NCBI GenBank assembly: GCA_016290715.1
Contig: JAEEUY010000008.1
Location: forward strand, 1-22,269
Reading direction: 5' to 3'
Source of the DNA: Bacteroidales bacterium
GTDB taxonomy: Bacteria > Bacteroidota > Bacteroidia > Bacteroidales > WCHB1-69
DNA length: 22,269 nucleotides
The position numbers and the translations under genes were made by a program. Below are positions 14,307 to 22,181 of this stretch, in pieces. The notes beneath the pieces were generated by a model, which did not search any database, was not told the origin of the DNA, and saw only the letters and a program-made list of their open reading frames with translations. Numbering within the stretch: the first letter of the stretch is position 1; every line of letters starts with the position of its first letter.

Positions 14307-16250
14307 ATGATTCACATCACTTTACCCGACAATTCTGTAAAAGATTTTGAAAAGGGAATTACTCCGTATGATATTGCCCTCAGCATCAGCGAAGGGTTAG
14401 CACGCAACGTATTAGCTGCCAAGGTAAACGACAAAGTGGTAGCCCTCAATTACCCCGTTGACGAGGATTCAAAAGTCACCCTTCTTACTTGGAATGACCC
14501 TGAAGGCAAAGCTGTATATTGGCACTCTTCTGCCCACCTGATGGCAGCTGCCATATCAGAACTTTACCCGAATGCCAAATTTGGCATCGGTCCAAGTATT
14601 GAAAATGGATTCTATTATGATATAGATTTTCAAGATATTACCATCTCATCCGATGATTTTCCGGCTATTGAAGCCAAAATGCAAGAAATCGCCTCTCGCA
14701 AAATTCAATTTGTAAGAAGAGAAGTTTCTAAAAAAGAGGCATTAGATTATTTCTCTAAAAAGAATGAGGAATATAAAGTTGAGCTAATCAATGATTTGGA
14801 AGACGGAACAATCACTTTCTATGAAAGCGGTGCATTCACCGACCTTTGTCGTGGACCACACTTGTTCAATACGGCACCCATCAAAGCCATTAAATTGTTG
14901 AACACGGCAGGAGCTTACTGGCGCGGCGATGAAAAACGCAAACAATTAACGCGTATTTATGGCATTACTTTCCCAAAAAAGAAAGAATTGGATGAATATT
15001 TGGTATTGCTTGAAGAAGCGAAAAAGCGCGATCATAGAAAGTTGGGGAAAGAGATGGAACTATTCACTTTCTCTCAAAAAGTGGGGCAAGGGCTCCCCTT
15101 ATGGTTGCCCAAAGGGACTGATTTGCGTAAACGCCTGGAAAACTTCTTGGTAAAAGTACAAAAGAGATATGGTTATCTACAAGTAATCACCCCCCATATT
15201 GGGAACGTGGACTTATACAAGACATCCGGCCATTACCAAAAATATGCTGCCGACTCTTTCCGTCCCATTACTACACCACAAGAGGGGGAAGAATACTTCC
15301 TTAAACCAATGAACTGTCCTCATCACTGCGAAATATTTGCTTCCAAACCCCGTTCCTACAGAGACCTTCCTCTCCGTTTGGCTGAATTTGGAACCGTATA
15401 TCGCTACGAACAAAGCGGTGAACTTCACGGTCTTACTCGCGTGCGCAGTTTTACCCAAGACGACGCCCACCTTTTCTGTACTCCCGACCAAATCAAAGAT
15501 GAATTCTGCAAGGTAATTGATATTATTCTTTATATTTTCAAAACTTTGGATTTTAAAGAATATGTCGCTCAAATTTCTTTGCGCGACCCGAATAACAAAG
15601 AAAAATACATCGGCACAGACGAAAACTGGGAAAAAGCGGAAAGCGCCATCATTGAAGCATCCAAAGAAAAAGGCTTGAATACCGTAGTGGAATATGGCGA
15701 AGCGGCTTTCTATGGACCTAAACTTGACTTCATGGTAAAAGATGCCATCGGAAGAAAATGGCAATTAGGGACCATCCAAGTTGATTACAATCTGCCTGAA
15801 CGCTTCCAGTTAGAATATACGGCAGCAGACCAAAGCAAACAACGCCCCGTAATGATTCATCGTGCTCCATTTGGTTCAATGGAACGCTTCGTGGCAGTGC
15901 TTTTGGAACACACTGGCGGTAATTTCCCATTATGGCTAACCCCCGACCAAGTGATCATTCTTCCTATCAGCGAGAAATACATCGACTATGCCAAGAAAGT
16001 TCGCGACCTCCTCGATGAAAATGATATTCGTGCCACCATTGACGAAAGAAACGAAAAAGCGGGCCGTAAAATCCGCGATGCCGAAGTAAGCAAAGTTCCT
16101 TTTATGGTTATTGTGGGCGAAAAAGAATCCGCCGAAAACACGATTTCTGTCCGCCAACACGGCGCCGGCGACAAAGGAACCATGCCCGTTGGCCAATTCA
16201 TCAACCTTATCAAAGATACAATCAATCAAGAATTGCAAATTAATAAATAA
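14307..16250 (+). CDS. thrS: Threonyl-tRNA synthetase
   Basis: This class II synthetase charges tRNA-Thr and edits mischarged Ser-tRNA. The 647 residues match the usual length. Domains in order: TGS (1-61); the editing N2 domain with HSSAH (73-77) and CRGPH (181-185), which together bind the editing-site metal; the class II core with the motif MNCPHHCEIF, holding the zinc ligand Cys337; motif 2 around FGTVYRYEQSGELHGLTRVR with His388 following in FTQDDAHLF; His518 in MIHRAPFGSMERF; and the anticodon-binding domain (about 540-640, VIILPISEKYIDYAKKV). The third zinc ligand pattern (C337, H388, H518) is complete. Its neighbour downstream is a small lipoprotein gene 17 bases away, not infC. Confidence 0.97.
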   Translation: MIHITLPDNSVKDFEKGITPYDIALSISEGLARNVLAAKVNDKVVALNYPVDEDSKVTLLTWNDPEGKAVYWHSSAHLMAAAISELYPNAKFGIGPSIENGFYYDIDFQDITISSDDFPAIEAKMQEIASRKIQFVRREVSKKEALDYFSKKNEEYKVELINDLEDGTITFYESGAFTDLCRGPHLFNTAPIKAIKLLNTAGAYWRGDEKRKQLTRIYGITFPKKKELDEYLVLLEEAKKRDHRKLGKEMELFTFSQKVGQGLPLWLPKGTDLRKRLENFLVKVQKRYGYLQVITPHIGNVDLYKTSGHYQKYAADSFRPITTPQEGEEYFLKPMNCPHHCEIFASKPRSYRDLPLRLAEFGTVYRYEQSGELHGLTRVRSFTQDDAHLFCTPDQIKDEFCKVIDIILYIFKTLDFKEYVAQISLRDPNNKEKYIGTDENWEKAESAIIEASKEKGLNTVVEYGEAAFYGPKLDFMVKDAIGRKWQLGTIQVDYNLPERFQLEYTAADQSKQRPVMIHRAPFGSMERFVAVLLEHTGGNFPLWLTPDQVIILPISEKYIDYAKKVRDLLDENDIRATIDERNEKAGRKIRDAEVSKVPFMVIVGEKESAENTISVRQHGAGDKGTMPVGQFINLIKDTINQELQINK

Positions 16251-16267
16251 CCTTAAAACTTATTATT

Positions 16268-16744
16268 ATGAAAAAATTATTCTTTTTATTGTGCGTTTGC
16301 GCTATCGTTTTCACCAGCTGCGACGAAACCCAATTTTCTGATGAAACTGCCGCTTTAGCCGGCAAATACAAAGGAACCTTTACGCTTATCCGCCAAAATG
16401 CTGACAGCACTCAATCTGAAGCGAAAGAAAAAACCATCGTCTTCAAACAAAATCCATTGTCTATGGACAATCTTCTTTTGGAAGCTGTATTTGAAATGAT
16501 CAGAACAAGAGAAGGTGTTTATGAATTGGATGAAAATAACATGACTACTGCCCTCCTCGAAAGAGCAATTGGTTATTTCAATGTTGAACAATATCTTGGA
16601 ACAACCATCGAAAGTATTGAAAAAATTTCAGCCAAAGCCATCTTTAGCAGCGACAGAGTAGAACTAAAATTCTATTACAACATTACGCTATATGGTGCTG
16701 AAGCTGAAGTGGTCATCGCCACCTTTGTAGGTACAAAGCTCTAA
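16268..16744 (+). CDS. Putative lipoprotein of unknown function
   Basis: The 158-residue product has a signal peptide II (MKKLFFLLCVCAIVFTSC), with lipobox FTSC giving lipidated Cys18, then an acidic start DETQFSDETAAL. Acidic residues right after the lipidated Cys resemble the surface-export signals described for Bacteroidota lipoproteins. AGKYKGTFTLIRQN and later alternating strands (AKAIFSSDRVELKFYYNITL near 120-140, EAEVVIATFVGTKL at the end) suggest a small beta-barrel or lipocalin-like domain. I recognise no family. The gene begins 17 bases after thrS and has no -7 element of its own in that gap, so it is probably read from the thrS promoter. Confidence 0.82.
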   Translation: MKKLFFLLCVCAIVFTSCDETQFSDETAALAGKYKGTFTLIRQNADSTQSEAKEKTIVFKQNPLSMDNLLLEAVFEMIRTREGVYELDENNMTTALLERAIGYFNVEQYLGTTIESIEKISAKAIFSSDRVELKFYYNITLYGAEAEVVIATFVGTKL

Positions 16745-16760
16745 GCATTGGCTATATACA

Positions 16761-16796
16761 AAAAAAACGGCAACTGAAAGGTTGCCGTTTTTTTTT
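16761..16796. terminator. Strong bidirectional terminator between 16268-16744 and htpG
   Basis: The stem CGGCAAC/GTTGCCG (16768-16774/16781-16787) has a six-base TGAAAG loop and is extended by A-T pairs. A run of seven A (16761-16767) precedes it and nine T (16788-16796) follow, so it works on both strands. It separates two convergent genes. Confidence 0.9.
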
Positions 16797-16806
16797 CATA
16801 ACTTTG

Positions 16807-18687
16807 TTATATCATATCCACACTTCGCCTAATAAATTCACTCAATTTTTCACCCGTCAAAATATTTTGTGACAACAAGGCCAAATCCACCAATTGATGA
16901 ATCAACTTCTCCTTCACCTCTGCATCTGTTTCCTCCAAAATTCTGCTTGCCAACGCATGATTTCCATTGATCACCAAATTATAGTGTTCCATACTTCCAT
17001 AAAAGCCCTTTTGCCCTGACAATTTTTCCATATCCTTAAAACGACGCATAAATTCATTCTGCGTAATCAATACAGGCAACTCACTTTCACTTAAATTGGC
17101 GATTTCTACCGTAAAACGTGCCTTATCTGTACATTTTTCAAAAGCCTCTTGCAACGACTTCTTCTCTTCATCTGTCAACTTTGAAATATTGGCATCCTCT
17201 TTCTCTATCAACTTATCCATAACGTCGGCATCTACCCGTGCAAAACGACTTTTTTCTAATTTTTGCTCCAACATATTGATAAAATGAGTATCCAAGAAAC
17301 CATCCATCAACAAAATATCATACCCCTTTTCTTTCGCCGATTGGATATACACATGTTGTGTATTCACATCATTGGCATACAAATAAATCAGCGTATCATT
17401 CTTGTCTTTTTGCAAAGTTTCAATGTGCGTCTTGTACTCCTCTAAAGTGTAATATTTACCCTCTACATTTTTGAAAAGGATAAAATTTTTGGCCTTTTCA
17501 TAAAATTTCTCATCCGTAATAGAGCCGTACTCAATAAATACCTTCAAATCATCCCATTTCTTTTCAAAATCTTCACGGTCTTTTTTAAACATCTCCTCCA
17601 ACTTATCGGCCACTTTCTTCGTAATGTGAGAAGAGATCTTCTTTACATTTGCATCCGATTGCAAATAAGAACGGGAAACATTCAACGGAATATCCGGAGA
17701 ATCAATCACTCCGTGCAACAACATCATGAATTCAGGAATCACACCCTCTAATTGGTCTGTTATAAATACTTGATTACAATACAATTGCACTTTGTTTTTT
17801 TGTATTTCAATTTGATTTTTCACTTTTGGGAAATACAAAATACCCGTCAAATTAAATGGGTAATCTACATTTAAATGAATTTGGAACAACGGCTCTTCAA
17901 AACTCATCGGATAAAGTTCACGATAAAATTTCAAATAGTCTTCCTGCTTAATATCTGCAGGCGATTGTTTCCATAAAGGATTGGTATTGTTGATAATACG
18001 AGGAACTTTCACCTCCACTTTCTTGGGTTCTTCCCCCTCTTTGGCTTCCCCTTCAGGAGTAACCCATTCGCTTCTCTCTCCGCAACAAATTGGTATCGGC
18101 AAAAAACGGCAATACTTGGTCAATAATTCCACCATTTTATTCTCGTTGAGAAACTCTTCCATATCCTCTGCAATGTGCAAAATAATATCGGTGCCTCTCT
18201 CTTGCTTCTCCGTCTCTTCCATTTCGTAATCAGGCGAACCCGTGCAAGTCCATTTCACCGCTGGAGTCTCTTCCCGATACGATTTCGTAACAATTTCCAC
18301 TTTTGAGGCTACCATAAAGGCAGAATAAAAACCCAACCCAAAATGCCCAATAATATTAGTATCTTCCGATTTGAATTTTTGCAAGAACTCTTCAGCACCA
18401 GAAAAGGCGATTTGATTGATGTATTTATCCACTTCTTCCGCTGTCATCCCAATGCCATGATCCGAAACGGTAATCGTCTTCTGTTCTTTGTCCACCTTCA
18501 CGTGAATGGTTAAATCACCCAAATCGCTATCCGTTTTTCCGGCACTCGCTAACATTTTCAACTTTTGTGTAGCATCTACCGCATTGGAAATCAGCTCTCT
18601 AATAAAAATATCATGTTCTGAATAAAGAAATTTCTTAATCACCGGAAAAATATTCTCGGTTTGAACGTTAATCTGACCTTTTTGCAT
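16807..18687 (-). CDS. htpG: Molecular chaperone HtpG (bacterial Hsp90)
   Basis: HtpG is an ATP-dependent homodimeric cytosolic chaperone. The 626-residue product shows the GHKL ATPase motifs: FIRELISNAVDATQK with Asn35, DHGIGMT (76-82) and IGHFGLGFYSAFMVA (about 113-127). These are followed by a short charged linker (about 218-232), the middle domain beginning near NTNPLWKQSPADI with the catalytic-loop segment LNVSRSYLQSD, and the C-terminal dimer domain with LVINGNHALASRIL. It is about the length of E. coli HtpG and, as I recall, some 50 residues shorter than Bacteroides homologues. The upstream gap has only imperfect -7 matches, which fits heat-shock rather than primary-sigma control but does not prove it. 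A strong terminator lies just beyond the stop codon. Confidence 0.97.
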   Translation of the reverse strand: MQKGQINVQTENIFPVIKKFLYSEHDIFIRELISNAVDATQKLKMLASAGKTDSDLGDLTIHVKVDKEQKTITVSDHGIGMTAEEVDKYINQIAFSGAEEFLQKFKSEDTNIIGHFGLGFYSAFMVASKVEIVTKSYREETPAVKWTCTGSPDYEMEETEKQERGTDIILHIAEDMEEFLNENKMVELLTKYCRFLPIPICCGERSEWVTPEGEAKEGEEPKKVEVKVPRIINNTNPLWKQSPADIKQEDYLKFYRELYPMSFEEPLFQIHLNVDYPFNLTGILYFPKVKNQIEIQKNKVQLYCNQVFITDQLEGVIPEFMMLLHGVIDSPDIPLNVSRSYLQSDANVKKISSHITKKVADKLEEMFKKDREDFEKKWDDLKVFIEYGSITDEKFYEKAKNFILFKNVEGKYYTLEEYKTHIETLQKDKNDTLIYLYANDVNTQHVYIQSAKEKGYDILLMDGFLDTHFINMLEQKLEKSRFARVDADVMDKLIEKEDANISKLTDEEKKSLQEAFEKCTDKARFTVEIANLSESELPVLITQNEFMRRFKDMEKLSGQKGFYGSMEHYNLVINGNHALASRILEETDAEVKEKLIHQLVDLALLSQNILTGEKLSEFIRRSVDMI

Positions 18688-18741
18688 AGTATTTTAATTT
18701 TAATAATTTTCGCGACAAAATTCCCCATCAAAATATGTGCC

Positions 18742-18785
18742 AAAAAAAGACAAATGACAAAATGTCAGAATCCACTTCGTCATTT
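18742..18785 (-). terminator. Possible terminator of the 18817-19329 methyltransferase gene
   Basis: AAATGAC (18752-18758) pairs with GTCATTT (18779-18785). A nested TGACA/TGTCA repeat (18756-18768) offers an alternative stem. On the minus strand a run of seven T (complement of 18742-18748) follows. It lies between the methyltransferase stop and htpG and overlaps the region where the htpG promoter must be, so it could also have a regulatory role. Confidence 0.42.
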
Positions 18786-18816
18786 TCTGCATGGGGGACA
18801 ACAATAAACGAAATTT

Positions 18817-19329
18817 TTATCTCATTAACAGGTATCTTGGCGTTTGTTTCTTGTAATTTCTATACGCCTCTCCAAAATCTTTCTCCAAACGTTTTTCTTC
18901 CATTCTAACCTGCCAGGTAAGCAACCCTATTTCTATAACAAAAATCAGCAAAGGCCACCACGAAAGAAGCCATAACAGAACACCTATATCATAAATATAA
19001 ATACCTATCAACATGGGATTTCGGGTAATCTTGTACGGTCCGTCTGTCATCAGATGTTGCGTACGCGGAGCTATTTCATGGTTATAGGCATCGAATGGAT
19101 TCCCTCTCCCCACCTTTTTCATATATACAATAGACCATATACTCCAAGTTAATCCCGCGACCATCAGTATTCCGGATATGACGCCCCATAAAACAGGCGG
19201 ATACGATGGGAATGCTTTGCCTGAAACCCACCACATCAACGCAGGAATACCAATCACAAATAACAAAAAACCAAGCAGATAACCTAAAACCTCTTTTTTT
19301 ATTGACATAGTTCGTTTTTTCTCTTCCAT
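18817..19329 (-). CDS. Isoprenylcysteine methyltransferase-like (ICMT/PEMT family) membrane protein
   Basis: The 170-residue product has four to five membrane helices (about 14-35, 44-70, and 106-140 as a pair). It carries the C-terminal signature of PEMT/ICMT methyltransferases: GPYKITRNPMLIG (97-109) and EEKRLEKDFGEAYRNYKKQT, ending in PRYL (144-167). These motifs bind S-adenosylmethionine at the membrane face. The usual RHP is RNP here. Substrates of the bacterial members are mostly unknown; phospholipid or isoprenoid-linked targets are possible. An internal Met at residue 8 is an equally good start. It is transcribed alone from its own -7 element. Confidence 0.83.
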   Translation of the reverse strand: MEEKKRTMSIKKEVLGYLLGFLLFVIGIPALMWWVSGKAFPSYPPVLWGVISGILMVAGLTWSIWSIVYMKKVGRGNPFDAYNHEIAPRTQHLMTDGPYKITRNPMLIGIYIYDIGVLLWLLSWWPLLIFVIEIGLLTWQVRMEEKRLEKDFGEAYRNYKKQTPRYLLMR

Positions 19330-19357
19330 GGTTTCAATACATAGACATTCTTACTTG

Positions 19358-19365
19358 CAAAAATA
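19358..19365 (-). promoter_or_regulatory. -7 element for the ICMT-like gene
   Basis: TATTTTTG on the minus strand, followed by C, matches the consensus and lies 28 bases upstream of the ATG at 19329. No clear -33 element is seen. Confidence 0.57.
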
Positions 19366-19442
19366 AAAAAAATCTCCGTTCTTCCGAGTAAAAAATCATG
19401 TCATAGATTCAAGTCATTTTAGAAATCAATCTTTAATTTTTA

Positions 19443-19450
19443 TATTTTTG
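19443..19450 (+). promoter_or_regulatory. -7 element for the MATE transporter gene
   Basis: TATTTTTG followed by C matches the consensus and ends 33 bases before the ATG at 19484. It is divergent from the ICMT-like gene promoter about 80 bases away. Confidence 0.57.
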
Positions 19451-19483
19451 CAAACCCTCTCATAAACATACAAATATTTATTA

Positions 19484-20824
19484 ATGAATCACTTAAAAGA
19501 TTCCTACAACTACAAAAGCATCATTAGCATTGCGATTCCCATTATGTTGGGAAATATTGCACAAACGCTTATCACTTTTGTAGATACTGCCTTTTTAGGA
19601 CATGTCGGAAGAATTGAGTTGGCGGCAGCCATGATGGCAGGCTTGTACTATTATGTTTTTTCCACCTTGGCTTGGGGCTTCTCTATTGGGATTCAAATTA
19701 TTGTGGCACGACGTTTCGGGGAAAAGAATCTTCGCGAGGTGGGCGATGTTTACGACCATGGCCTGCTCGTTGTTTTGTTGCTATCGCTACTGCTGTTCCT
19801 CTTTATGCATTTCACCACCGATTTTTTCCTTTCAAAAATCATCAGTTCAGCAGAAATTGCCGCCATCGCCAAAGAATTTATGCGTTTCCGCCATTTCGGT
19901 ATCATCTTCGTGTGTTTTAATTTTCTTTTTCGGTCGCTTTATATTGGACTATCCAACACCCGTATCATAACATACACAACCATTTTGATGGCCATCGTCA
20001 ATATTTTTATGGATTACTGCTTGATTTTTGGTCATTTCGGATTCCCACAATTGGGGGTGGCTGGTGCCGCTATTGCTTCCGTATTGGCTGAATTTTCTGC
20101 CCTCATTTTCTTTATTTTATACACATTCCGGAAACTTCCCATCAAAGAATATGGCATTTTTTCTTTCCAAAATATACATCTGAAGAAGATGAACCCGATT
20201 ATTTCGTTGTCACTCCCCACAATGGCACAACGATTGGTTTCGTTCGGTTCATGGTTTCTGTTTTTTATATTCATTGAAAGGATGGGTGAACTCTCCATCT
20301 CTGTTTCCAGCATCATCCGTAGCATCTATATGTTGATACTGGTCCCCGCCTTTGCGTTTGGAACAACCTCCAATACCCTTACCAGCAGACTGATAGGGGA
20401 AGGCAACGCTTCGGACGTTGGCATTCTATTGAAAAAAATATTGGGTATCAGCATGGGATTTGAATTGATATTAGTTGCGGGCTGCCTGCTGTTTCCCGTA
20501 CAAATTGCAAGTATTTATACCGATGACCCGATATTGATACAAAACACCATTCCTGTTTTATACATCATTGCTGCAGCAACACTGGTACAAAGTTGGGCAG
20601 CCATCTATTTCGAAGGCGTTTCTGGAACTGGAAACACATTGACCGCTTTCTTCATCGAAAGTGCCATTTTGATTTTTTATATCTCGTTTACCTACCTCGC
20701 CGCCATCGTTTATCATTTCCCTGTACAAGTTGTGTGGTGCTCTGAACTTTTATATGGTGTTTTGTTGGCAGTTGCCTCTATGCTTTACCTTCATTTTGCC
20801 AACTGGAACAAAAAAAGCATCTGA
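19484..20824 (+). CDS. MATE-family efflux transporter
   Basis: The 446-residue product has about 12 membrane helices in two similar halves. It begins with the MATE-type IAIPIMLGNIAQTLITFVDT, followed by AFLGHVG; the second half starts with SLPTMAQRLVSFGSWFLFF. QIIVARRFGEKNLREVGDVYDH is the usual loop after helix 2. MATE proteins expel cationic drugs, dyes or metabolites using Na+ or H+ gradients; substrate and ion cannot be read from the sequence. It is monocistronic by context, with its own -7 element and another promoter before mlaF. A 12-base palindrome (CATAATATTATG, 20849-20860) lies after the stop but lacks a T run. Confidence 0.92.
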   Translation: MNHLKDSYNYKSIISIAIPIMLGNIAQTLITFVDTAFLGHVGRIELAAAMMAGLYYYVFSTLAWGFSIGIQIIVARRFGEKNLREVGDVYDHGLLVVLLLSLLLFLFMHFTTDFFLSKIISSAEIAAIAKEFMRFRHFGIIFVCFNFLFRSLYIGLSNTRIITYTTILMAIVNIFMDYCLIFGHFGFPQLGVAGAAIASVLAEFSALIFFILYTFRKLPIKEYGIFSFQNIHLKKMNPIISLSLPTMAQRLVSFGSWFLFFIFIERMGELSISVSSIIRSIYMLILVPAFAFGTTSNTLTSRLIGEGNASDVGILLKKILGISMGFELILVAGCLLFPVQIASIYTDDPILIQNTIPVLYIIAAATLVQSWAAIYFEGVSGTGNTLTAFFIESAILIFYISFTYLAAIVYHFPVQVVWCSELLYGVLLAVASMLYLHFANWNKKSI

Positions 20825-20890
20825 AGCATTTTATTTCCCCCACTTCAACATAATATTATGATATGTCCCGCCGAAAATAAAAAAATAATG

Positions 20891-20898
20891 TACCTTTG
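20891..20898 (+). promoter_or_regulatory. -7 element for mlaF-cvpA
   Basis: TACCTTTG followed by C matches the consensus and ends 52 bases before the mlaF ATG, giving a leader of about 45 bases. No -33 TTTG is seen at the right spacing. Confidence 0.58.
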
Positions 20899-20950
20899 CA
20901 ACCATAATTTTAACTCAACTATTGTCTTTTAATCGTCCTTTTAACTTTCT

Positions 20951-21703
20951 ATGATAGAAATAAAAAATGTTTCCAAATACTTTGGCGAACGCCAAGTTTT
21001 AAAAAACATCAATACCCAATTTGAAGAGGGGAAAGTCAACCTCATCATTGGGCGTTCCGGTTCCGGGAAAACGGTTATGATGAAGTGTCTTATTGGATTA
21101 CTTACACCCGAAGAAGGAGATATTCTTTACAGCGGACGCAATTTCAATCTTTTTTCACCGAAAGAGAAGCAAAAAATCAGAGGAGAGATGGGCATGGTCT
21201 TTCAAGGAGCTGCTCTTTTTGACTCTATGACGATTCAGGAAAATGTCATGTTTCCATTGAATATGCTTACCGAAATGAGTGAAGAAGAAAAGATAGAAAG
21301 AGTTAATTTTTGCTTAAAACGAGTTGACCTCGCCAACTCCAATTGGTTATTCCCCTCCGAATTGAGTGGTGGAATGAAGAAGCGTGCTGCCATCGCCCGC
21401 GCCATCGCCAGCAATCCCAAATATCTCTTCTGCGATGAACCAAATTCCGGCTTGGACCCCAAAACTTCACTCGTTATTGACGAACTAATCTATGAAATCA
21501 CCCATGAGTATAACATGACTACCGTCGTCAATACCCACGATATAAACTCTGTCATCACCATCGGAGAAACCATTTCCTATATTTATGAAGGCAATTTAGC
21601 TTGGCGTGGCGATAAAGACCATGTGCTCATCTCTGATAATCAAAACCTTAACGACTTTATCTTTGCACAACCCTTAACCCAACGAATTAGAGACTTATCC
21701 TAA
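20951..21703 (+). CDS. mlaF: MlaF-type ABC transporter ATP-binding protein
   Basis: The 250-residue product is a complete ABC ATPase: Walker A GRSGSGKT (34-41), Q-loop Gln85 in GMVFQGAALFDSMTIQENV, signature LSGGM (138-142), Walker B YLFCDEP (158-164) with the catalytic Glu163, and H-loop His196. MVFQGAALFDSMTIQENV and ELSGGMKKR with the Met before KKR are characteristic of MlaF/Ttg2A, the ATPase for Mla phospholipid transport between the membranes. The partner permease MlaE and the MCE protein MlaD, usually adjacent, are not upstream here, where a MATE gene lies instead, nor in the 566 bases downstream. cvpA begins one base after the stop, so the two are surely co-transcribed. Confidence 0.88.
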   Translation: MIEIKNVSKYFGERQVLKNINTQFEEGKVNLIIGRSGSGKTVMMKCLIGLLTPEEGDILYSGRNFNLFSPKEKQKIRGEMGMVFQGAALFDSMTIQENVMFPLNMLTEMSEEEKIERVNFCLKRVDLANSNWLFPSELSGGMKKRAAIARAIASNPKYLFCDEPNSGLDPKTSLVIDELIYEITHEYNMTTVVNTHDINSVITIGETISYIYEGNLAWRGDKDHVLISDNQNLNDFIFAQPLTQRIRDLS

Positions 21704-21704
21704 C

Positions 21705-22181
21705 ATGAACACATTAGATATCATCATTCTTATTCCACTTCTTTGGGCTGCTTTCAAAGGATTCAAAAATGGACTTGTAAAAGAAGTTTTTTCTTTAATT
21801 GCCTTGATTTTAGGTATTTATATCACCTACTCCTTTTCCGATTATGTGGCAATGAAACTTCCTAATCTGCCAGCAATTGGCATTATCGCTTTCATTATCA
21901 CTTTCGTAAGCGTAGTGATTGCTATTCATTTTGTAGGCATTCTTTTTGAAAAAATTGTAAAAATCATGGTCCCCAACTTTGTAAATCGCTTGGCGGGCAT
22001 TTGTTTTGGTGTGATTAAGGTTCTATTCATTTGCAGCATTCTTTTACATTTTACAAAATCTATTGATAAACAGGAAATTATATTAAAGTCTGATTTTATT
22101 GGAAATTCCCTTCTCTATCCTTACGTTGAAAAATCAACCACCTTCATTATTGATTTTGCGGATACTCATTTCTGGAAATAA
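21705..22181 (+). CDS. CvpA-family membrane protein
   Basis: The 158-residue product has the four-helix layout of CvpA (PF02674): an opening LDIIILIPLLWAAFKGFKNG with the conserved G-x-x-x-G loop to LVKEVFSLIALILGIY, then helices near 55-83 and 100-122, with NRLAGICFGVIKVLF in the conserved position before the last helix. CvpA was named for colicin V production and is linked to envelope stress and purF in enterobacteria; its molecular role is unknown. Here it is one base downstream of mlaF, which suggests an envelope role. The last 88 bases of the window after it contain no gene I can support. Confidence 0.88.
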   Translation: MNTLDIIILIPLLWAAFKGFKNGLVKEVFSLIALILGIYITYSFSDYVAMKLPNLPAIGIIAFIITFVSVVIAIHFVGILFEKIVKIMVPNFVNRLAGICFGVIKVLFICSILLHFTKSIDKQEIILKSDFIGNSLLYPYVEKSTTFIIDFADTHFWK

